NCBI GenBank assembly: GCA_002395925.1
Contig: DGVM01000071.1
Location: 15,456-50,162, forward strand
Direction: 5' to 3'
DNA length: 34,707 bases
Source of the DNA: Bacteroidales bacterium UBA4284
Lineage (GTDB): Bacteria > Bacteroidota > Bacteroidia > Bacteroidales > UBA932
Part shown: positions 1-7,019 of the stretch, one piece after another
How the letters are laid out: each line of letters starts with the position of its first letter
Numbering within the stretch: the first letter of the stretch is position 1
Translations under genes and position numbers: made by a program
The notes under the pieces: generated by a model
Told to the model about the DNA's origin: nothing
Seen by the model: only the letters and a program-made list of their open reading frames with translations
Databases searched by the model: none

Positions 1-22
1 AGTTCGAGTCTCACCTACCGCA
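1..22 (+). tRNA. 3' end of a tRNA gene (partial, cut by window edge)
   Basis: The first bases read as the end of a tRNA: TTCGAGT T-loop at 3-9, 3' half of the T-stem CTCAC at 10-14, 3' half of the acceptor stem CTACCGC at 15-21, discriminator A at 22. The AG at 1-2 fits the end of a GTGAG 5' T-stem. CCA is not encoded. The anticodon lies outside the window, so the isotype is unknown; the T-arm resembles tRNA-Leu, but that is a guess. A terminator follows directly. The same 3' end recurs at 14514-14534 without a matching T-stem, which marks this gene as the integration site of an island. Confidence 0.75.
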
Positions 23-24
23 CG

Positions 25-58
25 AGAGCTGGCTTTTGAAGCCGGCTCTTTTCTTTTT
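25..58 (+). terminator. Rho-independent terminator after the tRNA
   Basis: An 11-bp stem (25-35 with 39-49, one G-T wobble at 30/44) closes on the loop TTG and is followed by a T-rich tract to about 58. It lies three bases past the tRNA end and would terminate the tRNA transcript. Under the island model this terminator was brought in by the element, and the original chromosomal one is that at 14541-14574. Confidence 0.85.
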
Positions 59-137
59 AAAATATCCTTTCCAATGCGCTGTATGGCTGATTTTGGCACT
101 TTGAGAAAGCGCCTTCAATTGCACCAAGAAGACACGA

Positions 138-189
138 TTTTTACACCAATTCTACCCTTTGGTGAAAAATTTTACACCTATGTTACACC
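138..189 (+). repeat. Three TTTTACACC-like repeats at the left island end
   Basis: TTTTTACACC (138-147), TTTTACACC (170-178) and GTTACACC (182-189) lie in one orientation about 120-170 bp inside the left att site. TTTTACACC recurs at 14430-14438 inside the right end. Their number and position resemble recombinase arm-type or excisionase sites. That role is inferred from placement only. The region 59-251 otherwise shows no convincing gene, although one frame is open from 74. Confidence 0.4.
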
Positions 190-251
190 AGAATTGCGGC
201 ATTCTTCTTCAGATAGAGAGGTGCCTAATGCCACCTTTTGGCAGAGGCTCT

Positions 252-282
252 TTTGCCGTTTAGGGATTAGTTCTTATCTTTG
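252..282 (+). promoter_or_regulatory. Bacteroidota-type promoter of the clpP2 unit
   Basis: A TTTG -33 element at 252-255 and TATCTTTG at 275-282 (consensus TAnnTTTG) are separated by 19 bp, the normal spacing for the Bacteroidota primary sigma factor. Transcription would begin near 288-290, about 37 bases before the ATG at 326. This supports 326, and not the upstream in-frame ATG at 74, as the start of the ClpP gene. Confidence 0.65.
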
Positions 283-325
283 TCTCGGAAATAAAACACC
301 CGATAATATCTTTTATTCGAACTGT

Positions 326-1003
326 ATGAACAATACTGATTTCGCTGGCTTTGCCCGCTCGGAACGTGGGGTAAGCACTACGACTCTGTGGGACTATCAG
401 TCCGCAGTCAATGCATATATCAATCCTACAGTCATCGAAGAGAGGAGAATGAATGTTGCCCAAATGGATGTCTTCAGCCGCCTGATGATGGACCGTATCA
501 TCTTCCTCGGAGTGGCCATCGACGATGATGTCGCCAATATCATTACGGCACAACTGCTGTTCCTGGAGTCGCTCGATCCATCGGCCGACATTTCCCTGTA
601 TATCAATTCCCCCGGAGGTAAAGTGTCGAGCGGACTGGCCATCTACGATACGATGCAGCTCGTCAAACCCGCCGTGTCCACAATTTGTACTGGTATGGCA
701 GCTTCGATGGGTTCCGTGTTGCTTTGCGCCGGGGAGAAAGGAAAGCGTTCCGCACTGCCACATTCGAAGGTGCTAATTCACCAGCCCCTTGGCGGTGTGC
801 ATGGCCAGGCGTCTGATATTCTCATCGCCGCCAAGGAGATTGAGAAGACCAGGAATGAGCTCATTTCCATCATAGCCAAGCATAGCGGCACCCCCTATGA
901 CAAGGTGTTCGCTGATGCCGACCGTGATTACTGGATGTCCGCCGAAGAGGCCCAAGCCTATGGGATGGTGGATGATATTTTGACGAATAAAACAAACGAA
1001 TAA
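326..1003 (+). CDS. clpP: ATP-dependent Clp protease proteolytic subunit, accessory copy (ClpP2)
   Basis: Encodes a 225-residue ClpP-type serine protease, the barrel that degrades proteins fed to it by an AAA+ unfoldase in the cytoplasm. The full triad is visible: Ser127 in GMAASMGS, His152 in IHQPLGG, Asp201 in DADRDYWM. The body, including the segment MDVFSRLMMDRIIFLG, is close to housekeeping Bacteroidota ClpP, while the first 25 residues are atypical. I chose ATG 326 because a promoter ends just upstream and the protein then has normal length. The frame is open back to 74, which would add 84 unlike-ClpP residues. Its location inside a tRNA-bounded island and away from tig/clpX makes it an extra, probably acquired copy. 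The unfoldase partner could be host ClpX or the island AAA+ protein at 7020-8675. Confidence 0.9.
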   Translation: MNNTDFAGFARSERGVSTTTLWDYQSAVNAYINPTVIEERRMNVAQMDVFSRLMMDRIIFLGVAIDDDVANIITAQLLFLESLDPSADISLYINSPGGKVSSGLAIYDTMQLVKPAVSTICTGMAASMGSVLLCAGEKGKRSALPHSKVLIHQPLGGVHGQASDILIAAKEIEKTRNELISIIAKHSGTPYDKVFADADRDYWMSAEEAQAYGMVDDILTNKTNE

Positions 1004-1011
1004 GATTGAAT

Positions 1012-1701
1012 ATGAAGAAGATACGTATTGATTATTACTCTTTCCGGCTGAAGAAAGGCCGCGCTGAGATTCTCCTTGAAAAGGAGGAGGGTTCCGATGA
1101 GTACTTCATCCCTTTTCACTATGTGAGCGCCGATGAGGATCTTAGTTGGAGCCTTCCCCTTTATAGCTGGGAAGATGATGGGGATATGGTGATAAACAAG
1201 ATTTCCCTGAATAAGTGTCACCGGCGGAAGAAGGATTCAGGCTGGACTCCGTTGGATAAGCTGAGGGAGCTGTCGATCCGGCGAGATGAATACTTCCATG
1301 TGTGCCATAACATTTACACTTTTTTCTTATCCCTATGCCCTCGAGAGGGTGAGTCTGGCATAAGGAATAGAGTCTCGGCCATGTTAGAATCTGTCAAAAT
1401 CGACCGTGCCAAGAAAGAGTATGTTGAATCGCTTGCTCTTGTTCTTGACGGAGTCAGCGTGAGGGGTATGGGGATGTATGAAACGGAGCCTGATCCGGCT
1501 CTGGTACGAAAAGAGATGGAAACGCTGGAGCATTTCCGGATACGGAAACCTAATCCCATCCCAATGTCTTTGTTAGATAGGAATCTTCTGAACAATGATT
1601 TGTATGGGTATGAATGTATTGACTGGGAGGCACTTGGAGCGAAAAGGAACCACCGGTGGAATCCCTCAGTTATCAATCGGCTATTCGGGGATGAAGATTA
1701 G
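1012..1701 (+). CDS. Unknown protein, paralogue A (pair with 5951-6652)
   Basis: A 229-residue soluble protein I cannot assign to a family. It starts eight bases after the clpP2 stop, so the two genes are probably co-transcribed. ATG 1012 is preferred over TTG 1006 because the resulting N-terminus, MKKIRIDYY, matches that of its paralogue, MKRIRIDYY. Shared blocks with the paralogue are RLKKGRA, IPFHYV, LCPREGESGI, LLESVKI-like and KEMETLEHFR-RKP. There is no signal peptide or membrane segment. Its 3' end overlaps the convergent gene 1698-2693 by four bases, with stop codons interlocked. Finding one copy next to ClpP and the other in the long leftward gene string suggests that both units serve the same system. 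Confidence 0.75.
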   Translation: MKKIRIDYYSFRLKKGRAEILLEKEEGSDEYFIPFHYVSADEDLSWSLPLYSWEDDGDMVINKISLNKCHRRKKDSGWTPLDKLRELSIRRDEYFHVCHNIYTFFLSLCPREGESGIRNRVSAMLESVKIDRAKKEYVESLALVLDGVSVRGMGMYETEPDPALVRKEMETLEHFRIRKPNPIPMSLLDRNLLNNDLYGYECIDWEALGAKRNHRWNPSVINRLFGDED

Positions 1702-2693
1702 AAAATTCTTTTTGCAATGAATTTCTGTTTCAATTCATTAAGCACCTTCTCATGGTTCTCGTTATCGGGAAACATACAATGCCAATTTGGATAGTCCTCC
1801 TCTCTCTCGTCCTCAAGATATACATCGTAGGAGTCTTTTATGAGATAGTAAGGAACGCTACTCCTCTTGATTCTCTTATTCTTCTTGAGTTCTTTCGAGA
1901 GCTCTTCGAACAATGCACGATTCTCCACTATAGCAAGATAATTCAATATATTTGTATATTTCAATACAGGATCATCATAGGATGAATGAACCCTTTTACC
2001 TCTATAATGCATATTAATTAACCAAGGGATAGGAGGTGCATTTTTGTGGGTGAGCCGAGGAACCACGTCATTATCGAAACCATAATAATGGTAAACAAAG
2101 GCTTCTTCAAAAATAAAGTCATTCCCATATTCCTCTTCAAAAGACGAATAATCATAGGAGGAATAATCGGGAGGAGTTTTTCCTATTCTTTTAATGTGCT
2201 CATAATTCAGGTCGTATACAAGCGCGGGAGGATATGAAAGCAAGTCGCTGGCCGACTCATTCTTAGGGTTAACGACAATAAACGCTTCATCCCCCTTCTC
2301 ATCCTTCAACATGTCATACAATTCGCCAATGCTTTGGAAATCATGGGCGCGACTATTCAGTCCACGGTACTCATCTTCCATTACAGCCTCATATTTCTTG
2401 AATAGCATATCCATGTCAAGAGGATGTTTTGATGGGTAGGATTCTATTAGATCCAGAACACGCCTAACAAAGAAACGCACCCCAAACTTTATTTTTTTGC
2501 CTTGGTCTGCATTTTCTTCGACCATTTCATATAAGTGATTGTCACCAAACCCGTAGTCCATGTAGATATTTAAAGCCACACTGTCTTCTGTCGAAACAAT
2601 TTCAAAATGATAATTGCCGTTATCCACTGTGTAATTACGCCCGACATTTGCTTCTAAGCATTCAGCCAAAGTTTTTTCTAATAGTTTTCTCAT
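1698..2693 (-). CDS. Unknown acidic protein, 331 aa
   Basis: A 331-residue protein of unknown function, rich in Asp, Glu and Tyr, with no signal peptide or membrane segments. Notable stretches are the Tyr/Ser-rich DYSSYDYSSFEEEYG and a C-terminal basic end (KQKFIAKRIF). It is the last gene of the leftward string. Its start lies inside the upstream gene (overlap 2662-2693), which points to translational coupling. Its stop interlocks with that of the convergent gene 1012-1701. No catalytic motif is recognisable. Confidence 0.7.
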   Translation of the reverse strand: MRKLLEKTLAECLEANVGRNYTVDNGNYHFEIVSTEDSVALNIYMDYGFGDNHLYEMVEENADQGKKIKFGVRFFVRRVLDLIESYPSKHPLDMDMLFKKYEAVMEDEYRGLNSRAHDFQSIGELYDMLKDEKGDEAFIVVNPKNESASDLLSYPPALVYDLNYEHIKRIGKTPPDYSSYDYSSFEEEYGNDFIFEEAFVYHYYGFDNDVVPRLTHKNAPPIPWLINMHYRGKRVHSSYDDPVLKYTNILNYLAIVENRALFEELSKELKKNKRIKRSSVPYYLIKDSYDVYLEDEREEDYPNWHCMFPDNENHEKVLNELKQKFIAKRIF

Positions 2694-3273
2694 TATGTGA
2701 ATAGATTAAAAGTGATAACAAATGAAGACCAGTTCTGCGTCGTCGGGGGAGGTCTTTGATATAGTCGTAGACTTTGCCTTTGACCTCAATCCATTCCCCA
2801 TTCATTAGGAGTTCGGCGAATTCCAGATCTTGCAAGTTGGTGATTTCGCCTTTCAAGGCCGTTTCTTTGTAATTGTCAGGCCCCGTCTGGAACTTTTTAC
2901 CATCTTTGTTGCCACCAATTACGTACGTATCCCAATGCCAGTCTGGATTATACTCCCATTCAATCCAATGGCGCAACACGCCGTTTTCGTCTTTCCGCAA
3001 GGGATTCTCTTCATAAGTTTCTACATAGTCCTCATAGGCTTCCTCAAACGATGGTTCAGTCCCATTTTTGATCCAATCTGGATAATCGTCCCATGCGTTG
3101 TTTTCATATTCTTCTCTCACGAAACTTTTGTATTCATCAATCACGTCCTGTTTCTCTTCTTCGGTAACCGGATCTCCCCAATGGCCCTCGATGGGGACTT
3201 CCTTTCCCCAGGGTGCCATCAGGCCTTCAACGGTTTCGTCTCCTTGACGAATCAATAAAAGAAATGTTCTCAT
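2662..3273 (-). CDS. Unknown acidic protein, 203 aa
   Basis: A 203-residue protein starting MRTFLLLIRQGDE. The middle is strongly acidic and aromatic (WDDYPDWIKNG, EWEYNPDWHWD) and the end is basic. The opening resembles small YCII-like/DGPF-like proteins (a beta strand, then a Met-Trp-rich segment), but I cannot claim that family. It starts 14 bases after the Cas4-like gene and overlaps the next gene by 32 bases, so it belongs to the leftward operon. No membrane segments or catalytic motifs are evident. Confidence 0.65.
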   Translation of the reverse strand: MRTFLLLIRQGDETVEGLMAPWGKEVPIEGHWGDPVTEEEKQDVIDEYKSFVREEYENNAWDDYPDWIKNGTEPSFEEAYEDYVETYEENPLRKDENGVLRHWIEWEYNPDWHWDTYVIGGNKDGKKFQTGPDNYKETALKGEITNLQDLEFAELLMNGEWIEVKGKVYDYIKDLPRRRRTGLHLLSLLIYSHNEKTIRKNFG

Positions 3274-3287
3274 AGTGATTGTATTAT

Positions 3288-4781
3288 CTATTCAACTGCT
3301 TCGTACAGTTTGTCAAGAACCCTCACCATCGCAAGGGTGTCCAGATGGCAGTAGTTGAGCAGCGCCCGTCTGGCTTTTTCTTCATCCTCCGGACTCATGT
3401 CCTGTAGTTTCGGGAAGAGAGTCATAGCGTCGCCTCCGTTCTGGCACATGTCATCCAAGGCGTGGTAGTCAAGCTCTGGGTCGTTGGGGAATAGTGCCGG
3501 CAGGACGCTTTTAATTGAGAAACGCCCACCCATAGCAGGGACAAAATAATAGCCATGCCGGAACGGGTCGTACAAATCTCGGACATTGTCGTGGATGGCC
3601 ATCAGATGCTCGGATAAGTCTGGGAAAAGATCAGCCATCTCTTTCAGGCGGCCACACTCAAAGGTCTTGTTATAGACAATCACACATCCATCTGAGGGAA
3701 TATCTTCGCAAAGCTTTTCAGCAATGGGCCGTAACGGATTGCCAACTGACGGGGCAAGGAATTCTTTATGAATCAACTCACCTCCAGTCTCGTTCTGAAT
3801 ATGGAGCGAGTACTGAGTAGCCAGCTGCTGATAAGGATGAGTTCCATCATAAAGCGGGATGATGGGACGTATAGACTCAAAGTCCAGGTAATACATTGGA
3901 TACCAGAGGGTGTCCAGGAATTTTTGGATTCCGTCATTGTTTATGCTTTGCCGATCGTCCAGTGTGCATTCTACCTGCATGCGTTGGATTCGGTTCAACA
4001 TATAATCGACAATGCTTTCGAAGGAATCGCGTCCAGAGCGGTGCAATGCCAGTTTTTTGTCAAAATGTAGGCCGTTAACGTTGAAGACAGATGGTTTAGG
4101 TAAAGCCTTTGTGCAATACTGCCAAAAAGCACAATCATATGGGGCATGACATCCCATTGATAAGTCAGTATCGGGCTCATTGCCTTCAAGCACTTGTTTG
4201 GCAACCTTTACATTGGTGTCAACGTTAACGAATTCTTTATCAACCGCTTCTGAAATATCTGTAACTTTGAATAATTGCTGCAGGTCGACATCTCCCTGGC
4301 GCACGTATTCGTTGTTTATGCACACCAGAAAAGTGCCGACAACTTTCAGTCCACACCGTGATAGGACATACTTCTGATATGCAACATCCCAGGCATAGAT
4401 CTCCTTGTCCTCCTGGGTGGAACTCTTGACCTCATATATGGCATATCCGTTCTCAGTTTTATGCAGAATGTCCACTGCACAGTAGTTGCCATCTATGCTG
4501 AATGCGGCCTCACAAATGTTCTCCACGCCACGTGCAACGGCATCCGTCGTCTTCTCTATCATTTTGCCGTAGTCAAGGCCGCCATCGGGACGGCGAGAGG
4601 TCATATCCTCGTAGTCCCCGAGAAGCCCTTTGGCAACTTCACCAATTTCGGTGCCTGCGGCAAAACGCTCCTTGGCGGCATCGTCAATAACAGCTTCCTC
4701 CGGCTTGAAAACGCCAAGCCAGAGAGCCTTATCGCAGAGTCTGAACTGCGTGTAACGTGATTTTGATAGACCTCGTGCCAT
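3288..4781 (-). CDS. Cas4-like PD-(D/E)XK nuclease fused to a DEDD-type (DUF2779) exonuclease domain
   Basis: A 497-residue protein with two nuclease-like halves. The N-terminal half resembles Cas4/RecB-type nucleases: Asp104 (AVDIL), Glu117-x-Lys119 (YEVKS), the following Gln136-x-Tyr (YQKY), and four cysteines (C16, C211, C217, C223) placed like the Fe-S cluster ligands of Cas4/AddB. The C-terminal half begins with YYLDFESI (Asp300, Glu302), has a later YNKTFE-RL block and ends with NYCHLDTLAM. Together these are the exonuclease I/II/III-type motifs of an RNase-H-fold 3'-5' exonuclease, the DUF2779 region. It probably processes DNA ends or foreign DNA. Its ATG follows the stop of the SprT gene directly (TAAATG), so the two are translationally coupled. 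There are no cas genes nearby, so a CRISPR role is not supported. Confidence 0.8.
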   Translation of the reverse strand: MARGLSKSRYTQFRLCDKALWLGVFKPEEAVIDDAAKERFAAGTEIGEVAKGLLGDYEDMTSRRPDGGLDYGKMIEKTTDAVARGVENICEAAFSIDGNYCAVDILHKTENGYAIYEVKSSTQEDKEIYAWDVAYQKYVLSRCGLKVVGTFLVCINNEYVRQGDVDLQQLFKVTDISEAVDKEFVNVDTNVKVAKQVLEGNEPDTDLSMGCHAPYDCAFWQYCTKALPKPSVFNVNGLHFDKKLALHRSGRDSFESIVDYMLNRIQRMQVECTLDDRQSINNDGIQKFLDTLWYPMYYLDFESIRPIIPLYDGTHPYQQLATQYSLHIQNETGGELIHKEFLAPSVGNPLRPIAEKLCEDIPSDGCVIVYNKTFECGRLKEMADLFPDLSEHLMAIHDNVRDLYDPFRHGYYFVPAMGGRFSIKSVLPALFPNDPELDYHALDDMCQNGGDAMTLFPKLQDMSPEDEEKARRALLNYCHLDTLAMVRVLDKLYEAVE

Positions 4782-5930
4782 TTATTGTCTGCTTAAGATA
4801 ACTCGTGATATTTCGTTGGCAAGTAATTCAGCTCTTCCGTTTTTAATGTAATCCATCATAATGTCTGAGTGAACTGGGTTGATAAGGATTCTCTTGGGTG
4901 TCATTGCCACAAGCGGGTTGAAGCGAGAATCTACTTGGATAGTGTACTCACCGCAAGATGGTTTAGCCGTATATGTGCCGTGAACCGTTGATGTGTACCA
5001 GCGCGGATGCTCAACATATCGCTTTATAAGCATATCTGCAGCAAGCTGGCCAATCTCTTTTGCATCGCGGAAATATTGTTGCCTGAACTCTTCTTTGCGC
5101 TGTCCCGGTGTATAGCCTTGTACGCTATCATCAATGAACTCTGTGGTGCCCAAATGCGTCCATTTGATCGGTCCAAAATCATTGAGAAGATCTTCTTCGT
5201 CGACAAATGAGTCATAAATATCTTCGGGCTTAAAAGACGGAACTGCGGTTGTGAGAGGTAGTAGAAAAAGCTTTTGGCAACATTCATCTACTTGAAACCA
5301 TTCAATATTCCCACGCACGTTACGCATATTGTCAATTATTTCAGGAATATAGCGTCGTTGGGTCCTAAGCGAAAAGCGATGGTTGAAGTCACAACGTTCA
5401 ATCTTGAAGATTTCATGCGTGTCTTCATCTTCAAAGTCATCGATGAAGGTTTCGTGATAACTCCCAAGAATTACCTCCTTGTCGAATATTTCTCCCCAAT
5501 GGTCTGTAACGGAAGGCTTTGGACGGAAAGTGCGAGTTCTGACATATGTCTGAATGTTAAACTCAGATATTCCGTTAATGCGTTTGGCTTCCGCTTTGAA
5601 CTCTTTTCCATGTCCCATGGAGGTCTTTCCATACTTCATGTAAACAAAGTAATGGACCATCTCATGCACCATTATATCCCTCCATTCATCTTCGGTATCA
5701 AAAAACCAATCGTTGAGGGTAATATCACATTTATCAGGGTAAAAACCCGTAGGGAATTGTTTAGTCGGGTCATGAAATGCTCCAAGGGTGTGCTTCCCCG
5801 CCCACCTGGCATAGAGTGATATAGGCGGAAGTTCATTGTCCCAAAAACGGGCATTAAACTCATCGAACCACTCTTTCATATGCTCCACATCGGGATACAT
5901 ATATTTTTTGTCAGCGTCGAGTATTTTCAT
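4782..5930 (-). CDS. SprT-like zinc metalloprotease domain protein
   Basis: A 382-residue protein. Its N-terminal 120 residues match the SprT-like fold: WFDEFNARFWDNELP, then the zinc-binding HEMVH (His89, Glu90, His93) and the third ligand in MGHGKEF (His107). SprT/Spartan proteases in eukaryotes cut DNA-protein crosslinks; bacterial members are poorly known. The remaining 260 residues are unlike known SprT proteins and carry no motif I recognise. There is no signal peptide, so it should be cytoplasmic. It lies between paralogue B (20-base gap) and the Cas4-like nuclease (0-base gap), which suggests joint action on DNA or DNA-bound protein. Confidence 0.8.
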   Translation of the reverse strand: MKILDADKKYMYPDVEHMKEWFDEFNARFWDNELPPISLYARWAGKHTLGAFHDPTKQFPTGFYPDKCDITLNDWFFDTEDEWRDIMVHEMVHYFVYMKYGKTSMGHGKEFKAEAKRINGISEFNIQTYVRTRTFRPKPSVTDHWGEIFDKEVILGSYHETFIDDFEDEDTHEIFKIERCDFNHRFSLRTQRRYIPEIIDNMRNVRGNIEWFQVDECCQKLFLLPLTTAVPSFKPEDIYDSFVDEEDLLNDFGPIKWTHLGTTEFIDDSVQGYTPGQRKEEFRQQYFRDAKEIGQLAADMLIKRYVEHPRWYTSTVHGTYTAKPSCGEYTIQVDSRFNPLVAMTPKRILINPVHSDIMMDYIKNGRAELLANEISRVILSRQ

Positions 5931-5950
5931 CTTTACAACAAAGTATTGGA

Positions 5951-6652
5951 CTACTCTTCTTCGTACAAATCCTCGAGAGTCTTATCAAACAAGGGATTCT
6001 GCACTAGAGGTGTCGGCTTTATTTCCGCGCCGAGCGCCTTCCAGTCTATTGGCTTGTAAGTATATAAGTCATTGTCCAGTAAAAATGCGTCAAACTGACA
6101 CATAGGAATGTCGTGTGGCTTTCGCAAGCGGAAGTGTTCCAATGTCTCCATTTCCTTTCGTATCAATTCAGGATCAGGTTGCTTGACATTTGCATCCAGT
6201 ACAGTCAGGCGCTCACCTTCAAGGACGCTTCTCAGCTTTGCAACATACTCTCTTTTTGCAATCTCAATCTTAACTGATTCCAGCAAATTAATAACGCTGT
6301 TGATTATACCGGATTCTCCTTCTCTCGGGCACAGCTGCAGAAAATATGTGAAAATGTGATGAGACACGTGGAGCCATTCATTTCCGTGGATGGTCAATTC
6401 TGAAATATGCTTCAAAGGGATCCAGACCCTGTCTGTCTTATTCAAGTGGCAGTTGTTTATGTCTCGCTCGATGAGTACAAGGTCCCCGTCATCTTCAGTA
6501 TAATAGCCCTTACTTAAATGAAGATGCTCATTCGCCTTGACGTAATGGAAGGGAATGCAGTATTCCCCCGTTTCACTGTCAAACTGCAGCAGGATGTTTG
6601 CCCGGCCTTTCTTGAGCCGGTAATTGTAGTAATCTATGCGAATTCTTTTCAT
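5951..6652 (-). CDS. Unknown protein, paralogue B (pair with 1012-1701)
   Basis: A 233-residue protein clearly homologous to the product of 1012-1701. They share the N-terminus (RIDYY-RLKKGRA-ILL), IPFHYV-A-E, LCPREGESGI, EMETLEHFR-RKP, and a shared LL-NDLY-Y--IDW-ALGA block near the end. Conservation runs through the whole length, so this is full-length duplication, not domain sharing. The family is unknown to me. The C-terminal tail is acidic (EDLYEEE). It sits in the leftward string between the small membrane protein and the SprT gene with about 20-base gaps. Confidence 0.75.
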   Translation of the reverse strand: MKRIRIDYYNYRLKKGRANILLQFDSETGEYCIPFHYVKANEHLHLSKGYYTEDDGDLVLIERDINNCHLNKTDRVWIPLKHISELTIHGNEWLHVSHHIFTYFLQLCPREGESGIINSVINLLESVKIEIAKREYVAKLRSVLEGERLTVLDANVKQPDPELIRKEMETLEHFRLRKPHDIPMCQFDAFLLDNDLYTYKPIDWKALGAEIKPTPLVQNPLFDKTLEDLYEEE

Positions 6653-6677
6653 TTTATATCTACGTAAAATCGATAAT

Positions 6678-6944
6678 CTATAAGAAAAAAGTGATAAACT
6701 TGTAGCTCAGGGTGCAGGCGAATGCCCATGCTTTATTGAAGAATAAATCTATGGTAGGAGCTGTAGATGGCACGATATGCTTAATCAAATATGCCGGAAA
6801 CCCGATATAGATGTAGAAAGCTAAAACAAGCAACCAAAATGCAAATAGCAGTGGGAGAAATAAAACGCCCATGAGAATTCTAAATGTGGAAAACAGACAT
6901 CCCATTGAATTGTCAAGAGATGAGTTCGGACTATCGGAATACAT
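6678..6944 (-). CDS. Small membrane protein, 88 aa
   Basis: A short open frame with a strongly hydrophobic segment (about residues 22-54, LMGVLFLPLLFAFWLLVLAF, then IYIGFPAYLI) and a second weaker one near the end (AFACTLSYKFITFFL). It probably spans the inner membrane once or twice. It has its own well-placed promoter-like sequence upstream and sits 25 bases before paralogue B. Small frames are easily spurious. Support here is the composition, the packing and the promoter. Confidence 0.5.
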   Translation of the reverse strand: MYSDSPNSSLDNSMGCLFSTFRILMGVLFLPLLFAFWLLVLAFYIYIGFPAYLIKHIVPSTAPTIDLFFNKAWAFACTLSYKFITFFL

Positions 6945-6961
6945 GTGTAAAGCGTGTTATG

Positions 6962-6994
6962 CAAATATATAATAAATGCTTTAAAATCCAGCAA
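6962..6994 (-). promoter_or_regulatory. Internal promoter of the leftward string
   Basis: On the minus strand TATATTTG (6962-6969) matches TAnnTTTG exactly, with a weak TTGC -33 element at 6991-6994, 21 bases away. Transcription would start about ten bases before the ATG at 6944. It lies in the only gap of notable size (75 bases) between the AAA+ gene and the genes below, so the downstream six genes may be expressed apart from the first two. Confidence 0.45.
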
Positions 6995-7019
6995 TGGTTT
7001 GTCGAAACAATTAAGATTG

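Noticed and set aside
138..189. CRISPR-like short repeats
   Set aside because: The units are nine to ten bases at irregular spacing, far too short. No array is visible anywhere in the window.
74..325. In-frame upstream extension of the ClpP gene with ATG at 74
   Set aside because: It would add 84 residues unlike any ClpP, and a good promoter lies at 252-282 inside it. It also covers the repeats near the att site. ATG 326 gives normal ClpP length.
3288..4781. Cas4 of a CRISPR-Cas system
   Set aside because: No Cas1, Cas2, effector or array lies near, and the fused DUF2779-type domain is not part of CRISPR Cas4.
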